Shown here: piece after piece, positions 44,222 to 52,982 of the stretch
Layout of the letters: every line of letters starts with the position of its first letter
How positions within the stretch are numbered: the first letter of the stretch is position 1
Assembly: GCF_028475105.1 (NCBI RefSeq)
Contig: NZ_CP116936.1
Location: 3,037,501 to 3,101,500, forward strand
Direction: 5' to 3'
From: Micromonospora sp. LH3U1
Lineage (GTDB): Bacteria; Actinomycetota; Actinomycetes; Mycobacteriales; Micromonosporaceae
Length of the DNA stretch: 64,000 nt
Translations under genes and position numbers: made by a program
The notes under the pieces: generated by a model
What the model was told of the DNA's origin: nothing
Databases searched by the model: none
The model's input: the letters and a program-made list of their open reading frames with translations, nothing else

Positions 44222-45598
44222 ATGTCCCCCTCCCCGTCTCGGGTCTTCGCAGAGCTGAACGCGGTGCGACCCCCCGACGAGCACTCCCCGATGATGGGTA
44301 CGGCCGTCGTGGTCGGCGGCAGTGTCGCCGGCCTGCTGGCGGCCCGGGTGCTGTCCGATTACGCCGACACCGTCGTCATCATCGACCGGGACGACCCGCA
44401 GCTGCCGGGCGCGCGGGCCGGCGTACCCCAGGGGACGCAGCTGCACGCGCTGCTGCCCGGCGGTCTCCTCCAGCTGGAGCGGCTGTTTCCGGAGTTCCGC
44501 GACCAGGCACTGGCTCACGGGGCGGTCGAGGCACCGCCCGCGTCCAGGCGCAACTACCTCGACGGCCGTCTGAAGGTCGTCGTCCCCGACGACGCCAACA
44601 GCCTGGCGGGCAGCCGGCCCCTCCTGGAGGGACTGATCCGCCAGCAGGTGCTCCGACTGCCCAACGTCAAGACGGTCACCGCCCGTGCCACCGGTCTCGT
44701 GTTCGACGGCACCGCGGTCACCGGGGTCCGCTGCGACGTCGGCGGGGTGCCCGGCGTCGAGAGCGCAGACCTCGTGGTGGACGCCATGGGGCGTTCGAGC
44801 AAACTGTCGGACTGGCTGGAACGGGCCGGCTGGGAGCGGCCGGTCACGCGGCGGATGACCGTGCACCTGAACTACGCGACCGCCCTGTTCCGACGCCCGG
44901 CGGTGACCCCGGCCCCGACGGTCGTCCTGGCCCTGCACACTCCGAAGATGGCGTCTGACGTGGCCGGCGCCGCATTCTTCGCCATCGAGGACGGTCGGTG
45001 GATGGCCATGATGGCCGGTTACGGCGACAACCGTCCGGGCCGCACCGGGGAGGACTTCGTCCGCCGCCTGCGGGAGCAGTTCCCACCGGAGTTCGGCGAC
45101 GTCGCCGGCCAGGAGATGCTCGGCGACGTCCAGACCTACCACCATGCCGACAGCCGGCGGCGCGACTTCCACGCGCTTCGCCGGTTTCCGGCCGGGCTGG
45201 TCAGCGTCGGCGACGCCGTCGCGTCGTTCAACCCGGTGTATGGGCAGGGGATGACGGCGGCGGCCCTGCACGCGGCCTGCCTGTCGACGTACCTGCGGTC
45301 CGGCCCGGACCTGACCGTCCCCGCGCACCAGTACCTCGCACTGCAGAAGGTCGTGGTCGACGCCGCGTGGTCGATATCAACCTCTGCCGACCTGGCGCTG
45401 CCGCACGTCGACGGGCCCTACCCGCGCGGCCACCGGATCACCAGCTGGGCCAGTAGGCAGATCATCGCCGCGACCGTCACGGACGTGGCGACCGCGCGAC
45501 GGTTCAACGAGGTCGTCTCCATGCAGGAGCATCCGCTCTCGCTGACCCGCCCCGGCGTGCTCCTCGGTGCCATGCGCGCCAACCGGCGCGCACGCTGA
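44222..45598 (+). CDS. FAD-dependent oxidoreductase (monooxygenase-like)
   Basis: A 458-residue flavoprotein with the Rossmann FAD site AVVVGGSVAGLLAARVL near residue 30 and the second FAD motif VSVGDAVASFNPVYGQGM, where the ribityl-binding Asp sits. This is the plan of aromatic hydroxylases and geranylgeranyl-reductase/halogenase-like enzymes. The halogenase motif WxWxIP is not visible. The ATG at 44222 has GGAGAG seven bases upstream. The substrate is unknown and no obvious pathway partners adjoin it. Confidence 0.83.
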   Translation: MSPSPSRVFAELNAVRPPDEHSPMMGTAVVVGGSVAGLLAARVLSDYADTVVIIDRDDPQLPGARAGVPQGTQLHALLPGGLLQLERLFPEFRDQALAHGAVEAPPASRRNYLDGRLKVVVPDDANSLAGSRPLLEGLIRQQVLRLPNVKTVTARATGLVFDGTAVTGVRCDVGGVPGVESADLVVDAMGRSSKLSDWLERAGWERPVTRRMTVHLNYATALFRRPAVTPAPTVVLALHTPKMASDVAGAAFFAIEDGRWMAMMAGYGDNRPGRTGEDFVRRLREQFPPEFGDVAGQEMLGDVQTYHHADSRRRDFHALRRFPAGLVSVGDAVASFNPVYGQGMTAAALHAACLSTYLRSGPDLTVPAHQYLALQKVVVDAAWSISTSADLALPHVDGPYPRGHRITSWASRQIIAATVTDVATARRFNEVVSMQEHPLSLTRPGVLLGAMRANRRAR

Positions 45599-45624
45599 CC
45601 GCCCTCGCGGCCCGCGCCGCGCGG

Positions 45625-46101
45625 CTAGCGGGGGAGCTTGCGCAGGATGTCGACGACGAAGCGGTGGTCGTCCAGCTGCGGTAGTCCGGAGACACCGACC
45701 CAGCCCACCACGCCGGTGCCGCGAACGCGCAGCGGCACCGCGCCACCGGCCGCCGCGTACCGCGAGGCCGGCAGACCGAACTTCTCCGTCAGCGTGACCT
45801 GCTTGTCCTGGCACAACCGGGCCATGTACAGCGACGAGTGCTCGAACCGCATCACCACCCGCCCCTTGCGGCGCAGCCAACCGTCGTTGTCCGCCGTCGA
45901 CCCCGGCAGGCCACAGTGGAACAGCTGGCGTCCGGCCCGCCACACCCCCACCGACACCGGCAGCCGCTGCTCACTCGCGGCGGCGACGGCGAGCATTCCC
46001 AGCTCGTACGCGTCCGTCTCGGACAGGCCCGCCAGCTCCAGCTCGCTCTCCTCGCGCAGCAGCTCGTCCAACGTCGGCCACGGGTCACGGTCAGCTGACA
46101 T
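45625..46101 (-). CDS. UPF0303 / heme-degrading-domain-like protein
   Basis: A 158-residue protein matching the UPF0303 (YBR137W-like) family: LGMLAVAAASEQRLPVSVGVW, LFHCGLPGSTADNDGWLRRKGRVV and the RFEHSS segment are its conserved parts. The fold is related to HbpS/GlcG. Function is not established. It lies 27 bases downstream of the zinc-ribbon SDR gene on the same strand and is likely co-transcribed. Confidence 0.78.
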   Translation of the reverse strand: MSADRDPWPTLDELLREESELELAGLSETDAYELGMLAVAAASEQRLPVSVGVWRAGRQLFHCGLPGSTADNDGWLRRKGRVVMRFEHSSLYMARLCQDKQVTLTEKFGLPASRYAAAGGAVPLRVRGTGVVGWVGVSGLPQLDDHRFVVDILRKLPR

Positions 46102-46128
46102 GTTCGCTCTCCTCGTCGTACGGGGTGA

Positions 46129-47589
46129 TCACCAGGCGCAGGGCGCGTAGTCCTTCAGGAAACAGCCGTACAGGTCCTCGCCCTGCTCGCCGCGGACGAT
46201 CGGGTCGTACACCCGGGCCGCGCCGTCGACCAGGTCCAGCGGGGCGTGGAAACCCTCGTCCGCCAGCCGCATCTTCGTCGGGTGGGGACGTTCGTCGGTG
46301 ATCCAGCCGGTGTCGACGCTGGTCATCAGGATGCCGTCGGTCAACATCTCCTCGGCGCTGGTGCGGGTCAGCATGTTCAGCGCGGCCTTGGCCATGTTGG
46401 TGTGCGGGTGCCCCGGCCCCTTGTAGCCGCGGCCGAACTGCCCCTCCATCGCCGACACGTTCACCACGTACTTGCGGCGGGCCCGCGCCGCGGCCATCGC
46501 CGGGCGCAGCCGGCTGACCAGAACGAACGGCGCGGTGACGTTGCACAGCTGCACTTCGAGCAGCTCGACCGGGTCGACCTCCTGCACCCGCTGGACCCAA
46601 CTGTTGACCGAGTCGAGGTCCGGCACGAGCCCCCCGGCGTCGATGGCCGTGGACGCCGCGATCCGTTCCGGTGAGGCGGAGCCGCTGGTGAGTGCCAGCG
46701 CGGTGAGCGCGTGCGGGGTGAGCGCGGTCGACTGCGGGCCGGCGGTCAGACTGCCCACCGGGCCGCTCTGGCCGTCCGGCTTCGCGAACGTGATCAGCTC
46801 CGGCAGTGGTCCGTCCGGCAGGGCCGCGGCCTCCGCGGCGATGAGCTGCGCGTACGCCCCGGGGGAGCGGCGAACGGTCTGCGCCGCGTTGTTGATCAGG
46901 ATGTCGAGGGGGCCCTGGCTGCTGACCGAGTCGGCGAGGGCGATCACCTGGGCGGGGTCGCGCAGGTCGATCCCGACGATGCGCAGGCGGTGCAGCCAGT
47001 CCCCGCTGTCGGGCATCGCGGCGAACCTGCGGACCGCGTCGTGCGGGAACCGCGTGGTCACCGTCGTGTGTGCGCCGTCGCGCAGCAGCCGCAGCGCGAT
47101 GTACATGCCGATCTTGGCCCGGCCGCCGGTGAGCAGCGCGCGCCGGCCGGTCAGGTCGGTACGGGCGTCGCGGCGTTCCCGGTTGAGCGCGGCGCAGGAC
47201 GGGCAGAGTTGGTGGTAGAAGGCGTCCACCTCGCGGTAGCGCTGCTTGCAGACGTAGCAGCCGCGCGGATTGTGCAGGAAGCCCGCCGTCTCACCGGCGG
47301 CGGAGGACGCGAGCGGGATGCCCTGGGTCTCGTCGTCGATCCGCCCGGGAGCGCCGGTGGCGGTGGCCTCCGTCACCGCGCGGTCGGCCGCGAGGAGAGC
47401 ATCTCGCCGTTCCTCACGTCGCCGCTGCTTGATCACCTTGTAGAGCCGGGCGGTGGCTCGCTGCACCCGCACCACGTCGGGGTGGTCGGGGGGCAGGGCC
47501 TCCAGCGCCTCGAAGACGCTGAGGCAGGCCTCCAGCCGGCTTCGGTCAATGCCATCTTGACCGTTTTCGGTAATGTTGTCCACCGTCAT
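46129..47589 (-). CDS. Zinc-ribbon SDR-fold oxidoreductase lacking the usual catalytic Tyr
   Basis: A 486-residue protein. Residues about 45-90 are helical and basic; a treble CxxC element follows (GCYVCKQR...LCPSCAALNRERR); then an SDR domain with LLTGGRAKIGMYIAL, INNAAQ and VNVSAMEG. Where SDRs have YxxxK it reads HPHTNMAKAAL, so Thr stands in for Tyr while Ser and Lys remain. This variant recurs in fungal and bacterial homologues, so it is a subfamily trait rather than a mutation. Activity and substrate are unknown. I choose the ATG at 47589, which follows a plausible gap; the open frame to 47712 runs into the region before the AfsR-like gene. Confidence 0.8.
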   Translation of the reverse strand: MTVDNITENGQDGIDRSRLEACLSVFEALEALPPDHPDVVRVQRATARLYKVIKQRRREERRDALLAADRAVTEATATGAPGRIDDETQGIPLASSAAGETAGFLHNPRGCYVCKQRYREVDAFYHQLCPSCAALNRERRDARTDLTGRRALLTGGRAKIGMYIALRLLRDGAHTTVTTRFPHDAVRRFAAMPDSGDWLHRLRIVGIDLRDPAQVIALADSVSSQGPLDILINNAAQTVRRSPGAYAQLIAAEAAALPDGPLPELITFAKPDGQSGPVGSLTAGPQSTALTPHALTALALTSGSASPERIAASTAIDAGGLVPDLDSVNSWVQRVQEVDPVELLEVQLCNVTAPFVLVSRLRPAMAAARARRKYVVNVSAMEGQFGRGYKGPGHPHTNMAKAALNMLTRTSAEEMLTDGILMTSVDTGWITDERPHPTKMRLADEGFHAPLDLVDGAARVYDPIVRGEQGEDLYGCFLKDYAPCAW

Positions 47590-47780
47590 GCGTCTCTGTC
47601 TCGTCCCGTATCCCGTGCCGGATCCAGCCGGCCCACCCCAAGTCCGACCCAAAACTGTACGCACCACGCGATCCGCCATGCACCCCGCGTGCTGCTCGGC
47701 TCCGTCAGCCATGGGCTACCGGCGGCCAGTCTGGGACCGGCGGTCGTCCGGGCCGTGCACGCGTGAGGGATGCTGGGTCC

Positions 47781-50700
47781 GTGCAGATCACCACCCTCGG
47801 TCCATTCGCCGTCGACGGCCAGCCCGTTCGGGGCGAACGGCTCGCGGCGGTGATCCGCGCGCTCGTCGACGCGCGTGGGCGGGCGGTCTCCACGAGCCTG
47901 CTCGTGGACGCCGTGTGGGACGGCGCGCCACCCGACGACGCGACTGGCGCCGTCCAGGCGCTCGTGTCCCGGGTGCGCCGTCTCGGGCTGCCCGTGGTCG
48001 CGGTGCCGGGCGGATACCGTCTGCCCGCCGAGGAGGTCACCGTCGACGCGGTCGAGGCGCGCGCGCTCATCGACCAGGCGCGGACCGTGCTCCGACGCGG
48101 TGACGTCCGTGCCGCCCGCAGCGTGGCCGATCAGGCGCGTGGGCTGTTCCCCGAGGTTCCGGAGCTGGTCACCGCCGAGGACACGCGCCTGTTCGCGGAC
48201 GTCGCCGCCCTGCGCGCGCAGGCGGCACTCGCTGGCGCGGGCCCGTTCGACGAGGCCGACCTGAGCCGGCTCGTCGCGCGTACGCCGCCCGACGAGCCGT
48301 CCGCCGCCCTGCTCGTCCGGGTGCTCGCCGCCCAGGGGCGGGAGGCGGAGGCACTGGAGGTGGTCGAGCGACTCCGGGCCGAACTGGCCGACCGGTACGG
48401 CACCGACCCGTCGCCCGTGATCACACAGGTCCACCTGGCGCTGCTGCGCGGCGAGCTGACCACCCCGGTCGCCCAGGCGCCGCCCCGGCAGCCGACGCGG
48501 ATCGCCCTGCCCACCGCCTGGCGCCGGCCGATGACCGCCCTCGTCGGCCGGGAGCGGGACGTCGAGACCGTGGGCGAGGCCCTCACCAGTGCGGCCCTGG
48601 TGACGATCGTGGCGACCGGTGGCGCGGGTAAGACCCGGCTCGCCGCCGAGGTGACGCGCCGCGCGGCGGCGTCCGGGCAGTCGGTACGCGTGATCGAACT
48701 CGCCGGCCTGCGCTCGCCCGACGAGGTGCTGCCCACGGTGCTCGCGGCGCTCGGGGGCGCGGACACCTCGGCAACCGGCGGCAACCTCGGCCTTGAGCGG
48801 CGGGTGCTCAGCCCCGAGGAGCGGCTACGCGCGGTCGCACCCGACCTCGACGGGTTGGTCGTGCTGGACAACTGCGAACACGTGCTCGACGCGGTAGCGA
48901 CCGTCGTGGCGGACCTGGTCGCGGTGACCTCGCCGGAGGTCACGGTGCTCGCGACGAGCCGCGCCCCGCTGGGCCTGGCCGGCGAGCTGGTCCATCGGCT
49001 GACCGCGTTGCCGGACACCGACGCGCTCGCCCTGGTCGAGTCCCGGGCGAGGGCCGGAGGTGCGGTGCCGACCTGGGACACCGAGCGGGTGCTGGCGCTG
49101 TGTCACCGCCTCGACAACCTGCCACTGGCACTCGAGCTGGCCGCCGCGCGACTGCGGCACATGCCGATCGACGATGTCCTCGCCGGGCTGAGTGACCGGT
49201 TCGCTCTGCTCGACGACGCCCTGCGTGGCCTGCCGGAGCGGCACGCGAGCCTGTGGGCGATGGTCGACTGGAGCAGGGAACTGCTCACCGCGGGCGACCG
49301 TGAGTTACTCCAACGGGTCGCGGCCATCCCCGCGCCGTTCACCGCCGACCTCGCCGCTGCGGTCGCGCAGACCCCGGACGTACGGCGCGGCCTGGCGACG
49401 CTCGTCGAACAGTCCCTGTTGACCCTGGTCGAGGGGGACGGTCCGCCCCGCTACCGGATGCTCGAGACGGTCCGTGAGTACGGCGAAGCCCGGCTCGACG
49501 CGGCGGACGCCCGAGGGCCAGCGATGGCCGGCCTGGTCGGGTGGGCCCGGGAGCAGGCCGTCGCGCTCGCCGGCCGTTTCGTCGGCCCTGGCCAGGTCGA
49601 GGCGCTCCGCCGCTGCACCGCCGAGCAGGACAACCTGGTCGCGGGCCTGCGGTGGGCGCTAAGGGAGGACGACGAGCCCGCCTCGGTCGACGTCGCCACC
49701 GCGCTGTTCCACCTCTGGTCGGTGCGTGGCCTGCACCTTGAGGTCCTCGCGTGGGCGCGCGGGCTGCTGAACGTCGACGACCCGGAGCGACGCCTGCGGT
49801 CGGCGATCCTGCGGGGCAGGGCCAGCGGCCGGCCGCTGCCCAACGCCGACCGTCTCGCCTGGACGTGCGTGGTGATCAGCGTGAACGCCGGCATCAGCGC
49901 CGATCTGCGGCCCGCCGTGCTCGCCCGGCGGGCCCTGCGGACGCTCCAGGCCGAACGGCCCGCCGAGGTGTCGCCCCGGCTGACCGCACTCGCGTCGGCG
50001 TTCCCCGGCTTCGACGCGTCCGATCTGGAGCAGAGCATGAAGAGCGCGACCGAGATGATCGCGCACCCGGACCCGTACGTGCAGGGCCTCGGGCTGTTCG
50101 CGCGCGCGGCGGTACGGGAGAACAGCGGCCTGCCGGAAGCGTCGATCAGTGACGCCGAGCAGGCGTACCACCGCTTCGAGGTTGCCGGTGACCACTGGGG
50201 CATGGCGATGGCGGCGGGTGCCGTCGGGCAGTTCCTGATCCCGGGCGGGGAAGCCCGGTCGGCCGAGTGGCTGAAGCGCAGCGTTCAGCACATGGAACTG
50301 GTCGGCGCCGCGCAGGACGCGCGGTCGATCCGGGTCCGGCTGGACGTGCAGCTCGCCCTCACCGGCGATGCCGATGCGGAGCGGCGACTGAGTGAGACGG
50401 CCACACTGGGCCAGGCCGAGCATACGGACGCCGCACAGGCGCTTCTCGGCCTGGCGCACCTCGCCTGGCAGCGCGAGCGCTACGACGAGGTGCTCGCCCA
50501 CGCCGACGAGGTGACTCGCATCCTCGCCGGGTGGGCCGGGCCGCCGCCGCAGCCGCGCGTGATGCTCAGGGCCGCGGTGGCGGTCCTCTACCTGCGGGTG
50601 GCCCAGGAGCGGCGGGTGTCGGGGAACGACGCCGCCGTCCAGGCGGCCACGATGCTGTCGCTCGCCCGCGACGATGCGCTGACCTCGAAGGACCTGCCGG

Positions 50701-50960
50701 TGATCGGGGCGTGGGCGTCGGGCGGCGCGGAACTCGCGGCGTACCGGGATGACGTCAGCACCGCCCGCGAACTGGCCGCACTCTCGAAGCGGATCGGCAC
50801 CCACATCGAGATGTTCTTCCCCACCGGGACCGGCGAACGGCTCAGCGCCGTCCTCGGGGACGAGGAGCAGCGTGAGCCGTTGCTGGCCGCGTGGCGCGAG
50901 CGGCCGCCCGCCGTGGCCGTCACCCGGATCCGCGAGCTGATGGACGACCTGCTCGCCTGA
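47781..50960 (+). CDS. AfsR/SARP-type transcriptional regulator
   Basis: A protein of about 1059 residues. An OmpR-like winged helix (residues 1-85) is followed by a BTAD domain (about 90-230), an NB-ARC ATPase with TGGAGKTRLA and LVVLDNCEHVLDAV, and C-terminal TPR-like helices. This is the AfsR layout; such proteins activate secondary metabolism or transport genes. The DNA-binding domain begins right at GTG 47781 (QITTLGPFAVDG); GTG 47763 is in frame but lacks a binding site. It is convergent with the DrrAB-like exporter genes. Confidence 0.86.
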   Translation: MQITTLGPFAVDGQPVRGERLAAVIRALVDARGRAVSTSLLVDAVWDGAPPDDATGAVQALVSRVRRLGLPVVAVPGGYRLPAEEVTVDAVEARALIDQARTVLRRGDVRAARSVADQARGLFPEVPELVTAEDTRLFADVAALRAQAALAGAGPFDEADLSRLVARTPPDEPSAALLVRVLAAQGREAEALEVVERLRAELADRYGTDPSPVITQVHLALLRGELTTPVAQAPPRQPTRIALPTAWRRPMTALVGRERDVETVGEALTSAALVTIVATGGAGKTRLAAEVTRRAAASGQSVRVIELAGLRSPDEVLPTVLAALGGADTSATGGNLGLERRVLSPEERLRAVAPDLDGLVVLDNCEHVLDAVATVVADLVAVTSPEVTVLATSRAPLGLAGELVHRLTALPDTDALALVESRARAGGAVPTWDTERVLALCHRLDNLPLALELAAARLRHMPIDDVLAGLSDRFALLDDALRGLPERHASLWAMVDWSRELLTAGDRELLQRVAAIPAPFTADLAAAVAQTPDVRRGLATLVEQSLLTLVEGDGPPRYRMLETVREYGEARLDAADARGPAMAGLVGWAREQAVALAGRFVGPGQVEALRRCTAEQDNLVAGLRWALREDDEPASVDVATALFHLWSVRGLHLEVLAWARGLLNVDDPERRLRSAILRGRASGRPLPNADRLAWTCVVISVNAGISADLRPAVLARRALRTLQAERPAEVSPRLTALASAFPGFDASDLEQSMKSATEMIAHPDPYVQGLGLFARAAVRENSGLPEASISDAEQAYHRFEVAGDHWGMAMAAGAVGQFLIPGGEARSAEWLKRSVQHMELVGAAQDARSIRVRLDVQLALTGDADAERRLSETATLGQAEHTDAAQALLGLAHLAWQRERYDEVLAHADEVTRILAGWAGPPPQPRVMLRAAVAVLYLRVAQERRVSGNDAAVQAATMLSLARDDALTSKDLPVIGAWASGGAELAAYRDDVSTARELAALSKRIGTHIEMFFPTGTGERLSAVLGDEEQREPLLAAWRERPPAVAVTRIRELMDDLLA

Positions 50961-50961
50961 C

Positions 50962-51789
50962 TCAGATCCTCTTGCGGTACGCGCGAAGCGCCAGCGGCAT
51001 GAACACCGCCACGAAACCGGCGCACCAGGCGAGCGTCCACCACACGTGTGAGCCGAGCGGTGTGCCGAGGAACAGTCCGCGCACCGACGCCACCAGGTGG
51101 GTCATCGGATTGACGTCGACGAAGGCCTGCATCCAACCCGGCAGGGTGTCGGCGCCGACGAACACGTTCGACGCGAAGCTCAGCGGCATGATCAGCGCGA
51201 ACATCAGGCCCTGCACCGCACCCGGGGTACGGACCTTCATCGATACGAGCACCGGCAGCCAGCTGAGGCACAGCGCGAACAGCACCGCGAGCAGACACCC
51301 GGCGATCGCCCGGAGTGGGTCGGTGTCGATCCGGAAGCCCATCAGGTAGCCGATCGCGAGGGTCGAGACCGTGACGATCACGTACCGGACGACGTCGCCG
51401 AGGACCGCGCCGACAAGTGGTGCGGAGCGGGGGATCGGCAGTGACCGGAACCGGTCGAAGATGCCCTTGGAGATGTCGGTGTTGAGGTTCACGCCGATCG
51501 CGATGGAGCCGGTGGCGATGGTCTGCGCCAGGATGCCGGGCAGCAGGAACTGCAGGTAGTCGTGGGTCGATCCGGCGACCGCGCCGCCGAAGATGTACAC
51601 GAAGATGATGAGGAACAGCACTGGTTGCAACGTGACGTCGATGAGCGCCTCGGGCGTACGCCAGGTCTTGATGAGGCTGCGCTTGGCGAGCGCCAACGAG
51701 TGCCGGACCAGCCGGAACGGCCGTGGGTTCGGGGCGGTTGTGGAGAGCACAGGGCTCGTCGTGGGGTCTGTGCGGACGAGGGTGCTCAT
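50962..51789 (-). CDS. DrrB-like ABC-2 transporter permease
   Basis: A 275-residue ABC-2 permease with six helices and FDRFRSLPIPRSAPLVG, the conserved loop of daunorubicin-resistance (DrrB) proteins. It overlaps the ATPase gene by four bases (ATGA). With it, it forms an exporter for a drug or lipid. The cargo is not evident. Confidence 0.88.
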   Translation of the reverse strand: MSTLVRTDPTTSPVLSTTAPNPRPFRLVRHSLALAKRSLIKTWRTPEALIDVTLQPVLFLIIFVYIFGGAVAGSTHDYLQFLLPGILAQTIATGSIAIGVNLNTDISKGIFDRFRSLPIPRSAPLVGAVLGDVVRYVIVTVSTLAIGYLMGFRIDTDPLRAIAGCLLAVLFALCLSWLPVLVSMKVRTPGAVQGLMFALIMPLSFASNVFVGADTLPGWMQAFVDVNPMTHLVASVRGLFLGTPLGSHVWWTLAWCAGFVAVFMPLALRAYRKRI

Positions 51790-52766
51790 GCGGCGACCTC
51801 CTTGAGGCTGGTGGTGTCGTCCTCAGATGCGGTCCGCCCGGTGAGGGTGAAGAACACCTCGTCGAGGCTCGGCAGGTGCAGGGAGAGTTCGGTGACCGCG
51901 ATGCCGGCGGTGGCGAACCGCGCGACGCTTTCGGTCAGGGCCGCGTCGTCGGTGACCGGGACCGCGAGCACGCCCTTGCGGATCTCGTCGGCCTGCGCGC
52001 CGGAGCCGACCTGGGTCAGGATCGCCGCGGTCCGGGGCAGCTGCGCCGGGTCGGACGGCCGGACCTCGAGGGTCTGCCCGCCGACCACCCGCTTGAGCCC
52101 TTCGGGTGTGTCGTGCGCGATGACCCGGCCGTGGTCGATCACCGTGATCGCGTCGGCGAGGGCGTCGGCCTCCTCCAGGTACTGCGTGGTGAGCAGCACC
52201 GTGGAGCCGTTGCTGACCAGCGAGCGGACCACGTCCCACATGTCCTCGCGTTTGGCCGGGTCGAGTCCGGTCGTCGGCTCGTCCAGGAAGATCACGTCGG
52301 GGGAGCCGACGAGGCTGGCGGCCAGGTCCAGTCGTCGCCGCATGCCGCCGGAGTAGGTCTTGGCCTGTCGGTTCGCGGCGTCGGTCAGGTCGAACCAGTC
52401 GAGTAGTTCGGCCGCGCGTCGCCGGGCGCCGGTGCGCCCCAGCTCCAGCAGGGTGCCGAACAGCTCCAGGTTCTGTCGCCCGGTCAGGTCCTCGTCGACC
52501 GAGGCGTACTGGCCGGTGAGCCCGATGCTCTGACGAACGCGCTCGGCGTCACGTACCACGTCGAAGCCGCTGATCCGGGCGGTGCCGCCGTCCGGGGTCA
52601 GGAGGGTGGAGAGGATGCGTACGGCGGTGGTCTTGCCGGCGCCATTGGGGCCGAGCACGCCGAGCACCGTCCCCCGGGGCACGGCGAGGTCCACGCCCTG
52701 CAGCGCCCTCGTCTTCCCGAAGTTCTTGACGAGGCCCGCGGCCTCGATCACCAGGTCAGCTGTCAT
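51786..52766 (-). CDS. DrrA-like ABC transporter ATP-binding protein
   Basis: A 326-residue ATPase with Walker A GPNGAGKTT, signature YSGGMRRRLDLA and Walker B VIFLDEPTTGLD, plus the C-terminal dimerisation part (after residue 215) characteristic of DrrA. It powers the exporter encoded with the downstream permease. The ATG at 52766 begins MTADLVIEAAGLVKNFG; an upstream in-frame start at 52796 is possible. Its start is about 215 bases from the divergent acylase gene. Confidence 0.9.
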   Translation of the reverse strand: MTADLVIEAAGLVKNFGKTRALQGVDLAVPRGTVLGVLGPNGAGKTTAVRILSTLLTPDGGTARISGFDVVRDAERVRQSIGLTGQYASVDEDLTGRQNLELFGTLLELGRTGARRRAAELLDWFDLTDAANRQAKTYSGGMRRRLDLAASLVGSPDVIFLDEPTTGLDPAKREDMWDVVRSLVSNGSTVLLTTQYLEEADALADAITVIDHGRVIAHDTPEGLKRVVGGQTLEVRPSDPAQLPRTAAILTQVGSGAQADEIRKGVLAVPVTDDAALTESVARFATAGIAVTELSLHLPSLDEVFFTLTGRTASEDDTTSLKEVAA

Positions 52767-52982
52767 GCCCAACAGCGTGCGCGGGCCGGCCGACACCGCT
52801 CCGACACGTCACCGACACGGGCACCGACACGCGGCCGAGCCCGTGCGACCTCGCGGTGGACGGCCGCTGGCCGCAGCTCGGCGCGCCGGGGGTGTACGAG
52901 GTGGCACGGCAGCGACGAGAATGCCGACCAACGTGAATGTCCCTCGGGCAGCGGCGCCCGGGGGCGACGGGGGGAGGACGCG

